Positions 1 through 7,359 of a stretch of 64,000 nucleotides of DNA are shown here, piece by piece. A program made the position numbers and the translations under genes. The notes beneath the pieces were generated by a model. The model ran no database searches, was not told where the DNA came from, and worked only from the letters and a program-made list of their open reading frames with translations. The DNA is from Comamonas sp. lk (GTDB taxonomy: Bacteria > Pseudomonadota > Gammaproteobacteria > Burkholderiales > Burkholderiaceae_C): positions 1 through 64,000 of the forward strand of contig CAMATX010000001.1 in NCBI GenBank assembly GCA_945861345.1, read 5' to 3'. Position 1 is the first letter of the stretch; every line of letters starts with the position of its first letter.

Positions 1-1106
1 GGGCTGTAGATCATGCCTTTTTTGATCAGGCTGGAGCGCAAGGGCGCTATGGTTTGCACTTTTACGCCCAAGCTCTCAGCCACGTCACCCGAACGCTGAT
101 TGCCAATGCCTAAGGAGGCCAGCGCACTGAGGTAATCTTTTTCGCGCGGAGTCAACCTGTCAAACCGTACCCGAAAAAAACTTTGGTCCAAGCGGGCCGT
201 GGACGCGCGGTTAGTTTCCAAAATAAGCGGCAAATCGATGGGTGAGGTCTGCGCCATGTTCCAAGACTGGTAGCCCCATTCCTGCAAAAAATAAGGATAG
301 CCCTGGGTCACCCGAAATACTTCCGCTAGCGCCTCCGGCGTAAACGCCAAGCCTTGTGTCTCAACCGGGCCTTGTAAGGCGAGTGAAGCGTCTTTGAATG
401 AGAGCGCACCGACCTCCGGGTAGGTGAACAATCGCTCCGCATAGGACTTCGATTTGCCCGCCAAACCCACCAATTGCGGCAGGCCTGCGCCGATTAACAC
501 CAGCGGCAAACCGCGTTGCGAGACCTTGTGTATGGCCATAATCAGCGCGCTCATTTCGATTTCGCTCATGTATTGCAGCTCATCAATAATGACTGCGACA
601 CCGGTGGCCCGGTCCGCCGCAGCTTCGCCCACGGCCACGAACAGCTCGGCAAGGTCTGCCTCCAAGTCGCCGCTGTCTGCGGAGCCCGTTTCAGGGTCAA
701 TGCCCAAACCAAACTCAGCATCGCCCACTTTGAGCTGGATGGATCCGATAAAGCTGCGCAGCACGCGCAGGCCGCGCTTGACCTTTTGACTCACGTTGTG
801 CATGCGGTCCAGCGCAAACAAAGTTTGGCGCAACGGTGGCAGCAAAAGCAGTGGCAAAGACTTGCTTTCATGCGCCTCAATCAACAGGGCATGGTAGCCC
901 TGCCCCTCAGCCATTTCGCGCACGCGATTGAGCAAAACGGTTTTACCCACCCCCCGCAGCCCCACCATGAACATACTCTGTTCACTGCGACCGGCTTTCA
1001 CGCGCGCCAGAAGAATCTCCACGGTACGCAATAACTCGGCGCGCCCGGCCAATTCGGGCGGTTGATTGCCAGCGCCGGGTGAAAAAGGGTTGTTTAAGGG
1101 GTTCAT
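1..1106 (-). CDS. AAA+ ATPase with C-terminal winged-helix-like region (partial)
   Basis: Starts at an ATG at 1106 and runs off the left edge after about 368 codons, so the C-terminus is missing. Residues 49-56 form a Walker A loop (GLRGVGKT), preceded by a GRxEL motif at 21-25 typical of Orc1/AAA_16-type ATPases. Residues 171-175 (VIIDE) form Walker B. After the ATPase core, about residues 315-365 (RLTPREKDYL, then a helix-turn-helix-like stretch) resemble a winged-helix module, suggesting a nucleic-acid or partner-sensing role. No signal peptide or membrane segment is visible. The substrate is unknown; related ATPases are often annotated only as ATP-binding protein. The upstream region carries repeated AAGTTACC-type half-sites, so regulation, perhaps by its own HTH region, is likely but inferred. 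A partner gene could lie outside the window. Confidence 0.85.
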   Translation of the reverse strand, partial: MNPLNNPFSPGAGNQPPELAGRAELLRTVEILLARVKAGRSEQSMFMVGLRGVGKTVLLNRVREMAEGQGYHALLIEAHESKSLPLLLLPPLRQTLFALDRMHNVSQKVKRGLRVLRSFIGSIQLKVGDAEFGLGIDPETGSADSGDLEADLAELFVAVGEAAADRATGVAVIIDELQYMSEIEMSALIMAIHKVSQRGLPLVLIGAGLPQLVGLAGKSKSYAERLFTYPEVGALSFKDASLALQGPVETQGLAFTPEALAEVFRVTQGYPYFLQEWGYQSWNMAQTSPIDLPLILETNRASTARLDQSFFRVRFDRLTPREKDYLSALASLGIGNQRSGDVAESLGVKVQTIAPLRSSLIKKGMIYS

Positions 1107-1112
1107 ATAGGA

Positions 1113-1166
1113 AAGTTACCTTAGTTTATCAAAATTAAAGATAACTTTTGTAAATCATGGTAACTT
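1113..1166. promoter_or_regulatory. Inverted-repeat operator candidate upstream of the AAA+ ATPase gene
   Basis: AAGTTACC (1113-1120) and its perfect reverse complement GGTAACTT (1159-1166) flank an AT-rich stretch. Inside it GATAACTT (1140-1147) is a one-base variant of the right half-site, and GTTTATC (1124-1130) partly mirrors it. ATAACTGACC at 1171-1180 is a weaker further copy. The AT-rich spacer in GC-rich surroundings, directly ahead of the start at 1106, looks like a promoter with operator half-sites. The binding protein is not known. Confidence 0.5.
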
Positions 1167-1230
1167 CTCTATAACTGACCTTATCCGCCTTGTGCACATG
1201 GCGCTTGTAGGCACACTTTCGGTACGGTTT

Positions 1231-2043
1231 TCAGGCAGGCAGCACCCGCGCCCGCTTGTAAAAGCCCAGGCTTTCTGCCTCAGTAAAGCGCACGCCCGGT
1301 TTTTCGTACAAAGAAAACACCGCCACCAGGCGTTCCTGGTCGCCGCCTACGGTGGTGACGCGGTGGGCGGTGTTGCGGCCACGAAAAACATTGAGGGCGC
1401 CAGGCGTCAGGTCGGCGCTTATTACCTCGGGGTCCTGGCCGGTCAGCATGCGGGCGACACCTTCGTAGTTGGGGTCGGTGTCGGTGCGCAAACCGCGCCG
1501 GTATTGAAAAACACCGTCTTTGCCAGCACGCTGCAAAAGCAAGGTAGTGGTGAACTCGGACCGATCGAAATGCCAATTGAGCGCTTCGCCAGGGCGGTAA
1601 CTCAGGACGTTGATGCGGGCCAGTTCGTCGTCCATTAAATGCAAGACCGGCAGTTGCATGGTGGCTGCGATAAATTGCCGGAAGGGCGGCCACTCATACA
1701 CATCGGTCAGCGGCGTGTCGCGCAGTTGGTCGGCGCATAGCGTGTGGTTGATGGTGGTGATTTTTTTGAGCGCCGGGTGGTCCTCGGGCAGGCCTTCCAC
1801 CCGATCCAAAAAATAAATATTGTGGTCGCGCCGTATCTCTGCCGACGCATTGGCCATGCGCGGCGTAATCGTCGCCACGCATTGGGCCAAGGCCTGGGCC
1901 TTGAGAAAACCGGGCAACTCAAACATGCCCGCCCCGTCCAATTCAGCACGGCAGCGCTGCACCAAGGCCTGCCAGGCAGGCGCATCGGGCTGGTCTAGCG
2001 GGTAGGTTTGCAGGTCGATTAGATTCGGTATGGCGGGGTTCAT
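1231..2043 (-). CDS. 2-oxoglutarate/Fe(II)-dependent oxygenase
   Basis: This 270-residue protein carries the facial-triad motif of Fe(II)/2-oxoglutarate oxygenases: H158-x-D160 (in NWHFDRSEF), the distal H227 (in NTAHRVTTV) and a downstream Arg at about 238 (DQERLVAVF) placed to bind 2-oxoglutarate. The presence of Asp in HxD argues for hydroxylase rather than halogenase chemistry; halogenases of the wider superfamily have Gly or Ala there. A cytosolic small-molecule or amino-acid hydroxylase is plausible, but the substrate cannot be read from the sequence. It is a single gene, divergent from the GFA-family gene across a 139-bp spacer. Start is the ATG at 2043. Confidence 0.8.
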   Translation of the reverse strand: MNPAIPNLIDLQTYPLDQPDAPAWQALVQRCRAELDGAGMFELPGFLKAQALAQCVATITPRMANASAEIRRDHNIYFLDRVEGLPEDHPALKKITTINHTLCADQLRDTPLTDVYEWPPFRQFIAATMQLPVLHLMDDELARINVLSYRPGEALNWHFDRSEFTTTLLLQRAGKDGVFQYRRGLRTDTDPNYEGVARMLTGQDPEVISADLTPGALNVFRGRNTAHRVTTVGGDQERLVAVFSLYEKPGVRFTEAESLGFYKRARVLPA

Positions 2044-2182
2044 GGAAACATGTTAGACGAATCTACGACCCGCTCTAGCGCCAGACTAAGGCGAAGTAAA
2101 CGCCATGACGTGGCCTTGCGCTACAGTCGCGCACAGCGGCCGGAGCCTTAGCTGCGGCGCATCGCACACAAAGGAATTCACT

Positions 2183-2587
2183 ATGTCGATTACCGGTCGT
2201 TGCTATTGCGGAGCCATTGCCTACGAAGCCACTGGCGCGCCGCAGTTGTCGCTGCAATGCCATTGTCGCGAATGCCAATACATTTCCGGGGGCAACCCCA
2301 ATGTGGCGATGGTGCTGCCTTTAGACGGCTTTCGCTTCACGCGCGGCGAACCCAGCACTTTTCAACGTAGCGATTTAGAAAGCCCGGTGACGCGCTTTTT
2401 TTGCAGCCATTGCGGCACTTCGCTGGGCACGCAAAGCCCCAAGCGGCCCGGCTCCATGATTGTGAAGGTGGGCACGCTGGATGACCCATCGGTGTTCAAG
2501 CCTACGGTGGCTATTTTTACCATCGACAAGCAGCCGTTTCACCATATCCCGGACGACTTGCCGGCCTACGAACGCCGCCCGGGCTAA
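2183..2587 (+). CDS. GFA-family zinc protein (Mss4-like fold)
   Basis: A 134-residue protein starting at ATG 2183, eight bases after an AAGGA ribosome-binding site (2171-2175). It has the cysteine pattern of the glutathione-dependent formaldehyde-activating enzyme (GFA)/CENP-V family: CYC near residues 7-9, CHCREC near 29-34 and CSHC near 72-75, ligands for zinc in the beta-tent fold. The family name comes from Paracoccus Gfa; many paralogues have no proven formaldehyde role, and no formaldehyde dehydrogenase gene is nearby, so the substrate is unassigned. An upstream in-frame extension to about 2105 exists but lacks family similarity. Confidence 0.85.
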   Translation: MSITGRCYCGAIAYEATGAPQLSLQCHCRECQYISGGNPNVAMVLPLDGFRFTRGEPSTFQRSDLESPVTRFFCSHCGTSLGTQSPKRPGSMIVKVGTLDDPSVFKPTVAIFTIDKQPFHHIPDDLPAYERRPG

Positions 2588-2600
2588 TCCGGGGCAGACC

Positions 2601-3161
2601 CTACTTCCACCGTACCGGCTCAATATCCACCGTCGTACTGGCATCACCCAAAGTAAGAACGCCTTCTTGCACCGTGGCCTGCAATTGCATGCTGCGCTGC
2701 GCCAGGGGAATCAGCGCTTGGGATGCGAGCGTGGGCACACGATAGACGCGCAAGTTTTGCGGACGGCTGAGTTTGCTTTCCATGCCGCGCCACCACACTT
2801 CGGCAGCATGGTTAAAGCAGTACAACAAGACCTGGTCAGACTTGCCGCAGGCTTTGATGAGCGGCTTGTCTTCGGGCTGGCCCACTTCAATCCAGACACG
2901 GGTGCGGCCGGTGAAATCGCGCAGCCAGACATCGGGCTCATCCGGGTCCGACAAACCGGCCCCAAAAGCTAAGGTGCCGTCGCCATTGCACACGCTGTTG
3001 AGGGTGTGCGCCTGCAAGGCCAGGGCGCACAGGCGCACCATCATGCGTTCGTCGGTTTCGCTGGGATGGCGGGCCAGCGTCAGCGTGTGGTCGGCGTAGT
3101 AGCTGTTGTCGATGTCTGCAATTTGCAGGTTTGCTTTGAAAATCGTTGATTTAAGGGCCAT
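2601..3161 (-). CDS. yaeQ: YaeQ family protein
   Basis: The 186-residue protein matches YaeQ across its full length: the start MALKSTIFKANLQIADID, the RHPSETDERMMVRLCALAL segment and the WIEVGQPEDK segment are hallmarks. The fold resembles PD-(D/E)XK nucleases, but YaeQ has no established activity; it was first described as a suppressor of RfaH loss in enteric bacteria, an interpretation later questioned. It is cytosolic and monocistronic, convergent with the GFA-family gene (13-bp gap) and divergent from the SDR gene. Start is the ATG at 3161. Confidence 0.9.
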   Translation of the reverse strand: MALKSTIFKANLQIADIDNSYYADHTLTLARHPSETDERMMVRLCALALQAHTLNSVCNGDGTLAFGAGLSDPDEPDVWLRDFTGRTRVWIEVGQPEDKPLIKACGKSDQVLLYCFNHAAEVWWRGMESKLSRPQNLRVYRVPTLASQALIPLAQRSMQLQATVQEGVLTLGDASTTVDIEPVRWK

Positions 3162-3254
3162 GCGCCGATTGTGACCGAGGCCCCGGCCGCACCTGCCCGC
3201 CTACTTGCCCGCCTGCCACAATGGCAGCCCGTCCAACCCCTTCGGAGACCGCCC

Positions 3255-4010
3255 ATGCCCCAATCCCTGACGATTTTGACCGGCGCCTCGCGCGGCATGG
3301 GCCTGGCTATGGCCGAGCAACTGCTGCAGCCGGGCGCCCTGCTGCTTTGCATTTCACGCCAATCCAATGCGGCGCTGGACGCTTTGACCGCGCAGCGAGG
3401 TGCGCAATTGCAGCAATGGCAAGCTGATTTGGCAGACGCGGCGCCGGTGGCGCAGCGCCTGTCCACGTGGCTGCAAGCGCTAGACCCTGCCACACTGCAA
3501 TCGGCCACGCTGATCAATAACGCAGGCGTCATCTCCGCCCTCACCCCTTTGCGCGATGGGCAGTCTGCCGACCTGGCCAATGCCTTGCGCGTCGGGCTGG
3601 AAGCTCCTTTGCTTTTGTGCGCCGCGTTTTTGGGCGCGACGCGCCATTGGACGGCGCCGCGCAAGGTGCTCAATATTTCCTCCGGCCTGGGCCGGCGCGC
3701 CATGGCCGCCTCGGCCAGCTACTGCGCTGCCAAAGCCGGCCTGGACCATTTCACCCGCAGCCTGGCCATGGAAGAGGCGCTGCAAACCCACGGCGCCAAA
3801 GTCTGCTCGCTGGCGCCAGGCGTCATCGCCACCGATATGCAGGTGCAATTGCGCAGTGCCGACCCGCAGGCTTTTCCGGACATTGGCAACTTTCAAGCTA
3901 TGTATGAGCGCGGCATGCTCAGTAGCCCGCCTGACGCCGCAGCGCGCATCTTGGCCTACCTGGAGCGGGCCGACTTTGGCGCCGAGGCGGTGGCCGACGT
4001 GCGCGGCTGA
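3255..4010 (+). CDS. Short-chain dehydrogenase/reductase
   Basis: A 251-residue classical SDR. The N-terminal Rossmann motif is TGASRGMG (about residues 8-15), the structural NNAG motif is in LINNAGVIS, and the catalytic tetrad residues are Ser in LNISSGLG and Tyr/Lys in SYCAAK. The C-terminal substrate loop carries no recognisable specificity. ATG 3255 is chosen over longer upstream alternatives because the family begins with MxxxLTILTGAS and a GGAG lies at 3244-3247. It lies about 100 bp upstream of the thiolase gene on the same strand; a link to 3-ketoacyl or hydroxyacyl metabolism is possible but unproven. Oxidoreduction of an alcohol or ketone with NAD(P) is the only safe statement. Confidence 0.85.
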   Translation: MPQSLTILTGASRGMGLAMAEQLLQPGALLLCISRQSNAALDALTAQRGAQLQQWQADLADAAPVAQRLSTWLQALDPATLQSATLINNAGVISALTPLRDGQSADLANALRVGLEAPLLLCAAFLGATRHWTAPRKVLNISSGLGRRAMAASASYCAAKAGLDHFTRSLAMEEALQTHGAKVCSLAPGVIATDMQVQLRSADPQAFPDIGNFQAMYERGMLSSPPDAAARILAYLERADFGAEAVADVRG

Positions 4011-4109
4011 GCCCGGCAAGGGCGTAAGCCGCCTGTACGCATGGACCGGGAAAATCCGGTTCTGTCCAGGCCTAGCAGCCCCAATTTTTTTTGAAACCAA
4101 GGAAACACC

Positions 4110-5297
4110 ATGTCCCGTGAAGTAGTTGTAGTCAGCGCGGTGCGTACCGCTATTGGAACTTTTGGCGGCAGCCTCAAAGACATCGCGCCCACCGAGCTGG
4201 CCTCGCAAGTGGTGCGCGAATCGCTGTCCCGCGCGCAGGTGGATGGCATGGACGTGGGCCATGTGGTCTTCGGCCATGTGGTCAACACCGAACCCAAAGA
4301 TATGTACCTCTCGCGCGTGGCGGCCATTGGTGGCGGCTGCGGCCAGGGCACGCCGGCCTTCAACGTAAACCGCTTGTGCGGTTCGGGCCTGCAAGCCATC
4401 GTCAACGCCAGCCAAAGCATTTTGTTAGGCGATGCCGACATCGCCATCGGCGGCGGTGCAGAGAATATGAGCCGCGCGCCGTTTGCCTCCCTCAATATGC
4501 GCTGGGGCGCACGCATGGGCGACGCCAAAATGACCGACATGATGGTCGGCGCGCTGCACGACCCCTTCCAAAACATCCACATGGGTGTGACGGCAGAAAA
4601 TATCGCCGCCAAATGGGGCATCAGCCGCGACGAGCAAGACGCGCTGGCCGTCGAAAGCCACAACCGCGCGCAACGCGCCACCGAGGCCGGTTACTTCAGC
4701 AGCCAGATCATGCCGGTCATCCTCAAAAGCCGCAAAGGCGATGTGGCCTACGCCACCGACGAGCATTTCCGCCCCAATTGCACCACCGCTGAATTGGCCA
4801 AATTAAAACCTGTTTTCTTAAAAGAAAACGGCACCGTGACCGCGGGCAATGCCTCGGGCATTAACGACGCGGCAGCGGCGGTGGTGTTGATGGAAGCCAG
4901 TGTGGCCAAAGCGCGCGGGCTCAGGCCGCTGGCGCGTTTGGTGGCCTATGCGCATGCTGGTGTGGACCCGCAGTACATGGGCATCGGCCCGGTGCCTGCC
5001 AGCAAACTGGCGCTGCAAAAAGCCGGCCTCTCGGTCAATGACTTGGATGTGATTGAAGCCAACGAAGCCTTTGCCGCGCAAGCCTGCGCCGTAACACGTG
5101 ACCTCGGCCTAGACCCCGCCAAGGTCAACCCCAATGGCTCGGGCATTTCGCTAGGCCACCCGATTGGCGCCACCGGCGCGCTGATTACCGTCAAGGCCTT
5201 GTACGAACTCGAGCGGATTAATGGTCGCTACGCGCTGGTGACGATGTGCATTGGCGGCGGACAAGGTATCGCCGCTATTTTTGAACGCCAGGGCTGA
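4110..5297 (+). CDS. Acetyl-CoA C-acetyltransferase (thiolase)
   Basis: A 395-residue thiolase. Nucleophile C90 lies in NRLCGSGLQAI, H350 in GISLGHPIGATG and acid/base C380 in MCIGGGQG, so all catalytic residues are present. Length and motifs fit the biosynthetic/degradative acetoacetyl-CoA thiolase group (PhaA/AtoB/BktB) that condenses two acyl-CoAs or cleaves 3-ketoacyl-CoA. Which of these it is cannot be read from sequence alone; no phaB or phaC is adjacent. AAGGAAA about 10 bp before ATG 4110 serves as ribosome-binding site. It could be co-transcribed with the SDR upstream, though the 100-bp gap holds a small ACCGG/CCGGT hairpin. Confidence 0.9.
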   Translation: MSREVVVVSAVRTAIGTFGGSLKDIAPTELASQVVRESLSRAQVDGMDVGHVVFGHVVNTEPKDMYLSRVAAIGGGCGQGTPAFNVNRLCGSGLQAIVNASQSILLGDADIAIGGGAENMSRAPFASLNMRWGARMGDAKMTDMMVGALHDPFQNIHMGVTAENIAAKWGISRDEQDALAVESHNRAQRATEAGYFSSQIMPVILKSRKGDVAYATDEHFRPNCTTAELAKLKPVFLKENGTVTAGNASGINDAAAAVVLMEASVAKARGLRPLARLVAYAHAGVDPQYMGIGPVPASKLALQKAGLSVNDLDVIEANEAFAAQACAVTRDLGLDPAKVNPNGSGISLGHPIGATGALITVKALYELERINGRYALVTMCIGGGQGIAAIFERQG

Positions 5298-5393
5298 TCG
5301 CCGCATTCCCTCGGCACGCGCGCGCTGGCGCGCTGTGTTGATGCGTCCGCTAAGCGGTGCGCAGGCCTTCGATTTCTAAAGTAATGCTAGGAT

Positions 5394-5456
5394 AGATCCA
5401 ACTGATAAATCTTATTTCTAACCATCCCGGGTAGAAATAAGTAATTACATGGATCT
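5394..5456. repeat. Nested inverted repeats upstream of the orphan methyltransferase
   Basis: Inner arms CTTATTTCTA (5411-5420) and TAGAAATAAG (5432-5441) are perfect 10-bp complements around an 11-nt loop. Outer arms AGATCC (5394-5399) and GGATCT (5451-5456) are also perfect. No T-run follows, so a simple intrinsic terminator for the thiolase is not obvious; an operator, a structured leader or a relic element end are alternatives. It sits exactly where base composition drops. Confidence 0.6.
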
Positions 5457-5497
5457 TTAGAGCGGTATGCAACCGCCGACTATCCAAAGGCGTTGAA

Positions 5498-6199
5498 ATG
5501 GAAGAAATATTTGACCAATATATCGAAGTAAGCTTTGGCAAACTCGGGCAGGATAAGAAAAAATTACTGCACATCGAACATAACTATGGCCGGTTTTTTT
5601 CGAAATACAGCAAAGAAGCCAAGATGCTCGACATTGGCATAGGATGCGGCGAGATGCTGTCTTCCTTTGGAAAATGGGGGTTTTCCAATCACCTGGGTAT
5701 CGATATTTCACGCTCGACCATCGCCTTTTGCTCCAAACTCGGACTCAATTGCCTATTTGTAGAAAATCCGGCAGAGTGGCTGGGCCAGCGGCCAGGCGAG
5801 TATTCGGTCATTTCCCTTTTGGATGTGCTTGAGCACATACCCAAGGATGAAACGATCGATTTATTAAAAGTGCTCAGAAACGCGCTCACCGACGATGGGG
5901 TATTGATTATTCAAGTTCCAAATATGCAAGCCAATCATTCCAACTTGCATATGTACCAAGATTTCACGCACTATGCGGGATTTACCGAGCACAGCTTAAA
6001 TCAGGTGCTTAACGCAGCGGGGTACCAGTCGATCGAATTTCATGGAATGGAAAATCAAATCGGCGCGCCCCTACTCAACTATCCGCGTCGCCTTGCGCGC
6101 TGGCTGATTTGGAGTTTCACCAAATTATCAAGAAAAATACAAGGGACGCTCAATCCGAGGATCCTGCACCCTGTTTTTTATGCGGTTGCCGCCAAATAA
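5498..6199 (+). CDS. Class I SAM-dependent methyltransferase (orphan)
   Basis: A 233-residue protein with Rossmann-type SAM motif I LDIGIGCGE (44-52), an acidic post-II position in LGIDISRS, motif IV-like ISLLDVLEHIP and a C-terminal helical region with basic residues. Features resemble Methyltransf_23-type enzymes that often modify sugars, lipids or polyketide-like molecules, but the substrate is unassigned. The gene is clearly AT-richer than its neighbours (24 of 60 bases are G or C at 5521-5580) and codon use follows, suggesting horizontal gain. It stands alone between a thiolase and an MDR oxidoreductase. The ATG at 5498 has only weak Shine-Dalgarno complementarity (AAAGG at 5486-5490). 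Confidence 0.85.
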   Translation: MEEIFDQYIEVSFGKLGQDKKKLLHIEHNYGRFFSKYSKEAKMLDIGIGCGEMLSSFGKWGFSNHLGIDISRSTIAFCSKLGLNCLFVENPAEWLGQRPGEYSVISLLDVLEHIPKDETIDLLKVLRNALTDDGVLIIQVPNMQANHSNLHMYQDFTHYAGFTEHSLNQVLNAAGYQSIEFHGMENQIGAPLLNYPRRLARWLIWSFTKLSRKIQGTLNPRILHPVFYAVAAK

Positions 6200-6291
6200 G
6201 TTATTCCCTGAGTCACCTAGGCAACCCGCCCGCTGACCGGGCTGCGCTAGCATCGTCATTCTTGACTGCTATGCCCAGAAAGGCCAACCCT

Positions 6292-7341
6292 ATGTCCGCT
6301 CCCGTCCTGTCCAGCCTCGTTAACCACCAAGTACGCTTGGCCTCCCGCCCCGTGGGCATGCCCACGCGCGAGAACTGGCACTTCACCACCGAAGCGGTGG
6401 CCGAACCCGAGGACGGCGGCGTGCTGCTGCAAACCCTGGCTTTGTCGTTAGACCCGGCGATGCGCGGCTGGATGAACGAGGGGCGCAGCTACATCCCACC
6501 CGTGGCCATCGACGAGGTGATGCGCGCCGGTGGCGTAGGCCGGGTGATTGCCTCTAAGAGCCCGCAGTTTGCAGTCGGCGATACGGTAAGCGCCGGTTTT
6601 GGCGTGCAGCAGTACCTGCGCTTGGCGCCGGGTGAGTTCAAGCGCAACGGAATTTTCAAAATCGACCTGCGTATGGGCTCGCTCACGCAGTGGCTCAATG
6701 TGCTGGGCATGCCGGGCATGACCGGCTACTTCGGCCTGATGGACGTGGGCCAGCCCCAGGCGGGCGAGACCGTGGTGGTGTCGGGCGCGGCAGGTGCGGT
6801 GGGTCAAACCGTGGGCCAAATGGCCAAGATTAAGGGCTGCCGCGTCGTGGGCATCGCCGGGGGCCAGGCCAAGTGCGACTGGGTGGTCCAGGAGCTGGGT
6901 TTTGACGCCTGCATCGACTACAAAGCTGGCCCCAGCGCGGTGCGCGAGGGGCTCAAAGCCCATTGCCCCAAGGGCGTGGACATTTACTTTGACAACGTGG
7001 GCGGCGAGATTCTCGATACGGTGCTGGCCCGCATCAACCGCAAGGCGCGCATCGTCATTTGCGGCGCCATCAGCCAGTACAACGCCACCACGGCGGTGGC
7101 CGGCCCGAAAAACTACCTCAGCCTTTTGGTTAACCGCGCGCGCATGGAAGGCATCGTGGTCTTTGACTACGCCGACCGCTACCACCTGGCCATCGCCGAA
7201 ATGGCTAGCTACCTCAAAGACGGTCGCATGAAGAGCAAAGAGGACGTGGTCCAAGGCCTGGAGCACTTCCCCGAGGCGCTGCTCAAGCTCTTTAACGGCG
7301 AGAACTTCGGCAAACTGGTGCTCGAGGTAGCGCCCACCTAA
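6292..7341 (+). CDS. NADP-dependent MDR-family oxidoreductase (CurA/leukotriene B4 dehydrogenase-like)
   Basis: About 349 residues. Zinc-independent medium-chain reductase: N-terminal LSLDPAMRGWMNE and SYIPPVAIDEVMRAGGVG segments, and Rossmann glycines in VVSGAAGAVGQTVGQ, are those of the prostaglandin reductase/curcumin reductase group that reduces alkenal or alkenone double bonds with NADPH. The physiological substrate is unknown. ATG 6292 is preferred; an in-frame ATG at 6271 would add seven residues, and an AGAAAGG ribosome-binding site (6277-6283) sits properly only for 6292. A single transcription unit, ending 18 bp from the convergent serine hydrolase gene. Confidence 0.9.
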   Translation: MSAPVLSSLVNHQVRLASRPVGMPTRENWHFTTEAVAEPEDGGVLLQTLALSLDPAMRGWMNEGRSYIPPVAIDEVMRAGGVGRVIASKSPQFAVGDTVSAGFGVQQYLRLAPGEFKRNGIFKIDLRMGSLTQWLNVLGMPGMTGYFGLMDVGQPQAGETVVVSGAAGAVGQTVGQMAKIKGCRVVGIAGGQAKCDWVVQELGFDACIDYKAGPSAVREGLKAHCPKGVDIYFDNVGGEILDTVLARINRKARIVICGAISQYNATTAVAGPKNYLSLLVNRARMEGIVVFDYADRYHLAIAEMASYLKDGRMKSKEDVVQGLEHFPEALLKLFNGENFGKLVLEVAPT

Positions 7342-7359
7342 AGCCGCTGCCCGCCCCGC

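Noticed and set aside
5298-5393. Terminator from the GCGCGC-rich stretch after the thiolase gene
   Set aside because: The self-complementary GCGCGC units give ambiguous pairing and no T-run follows.
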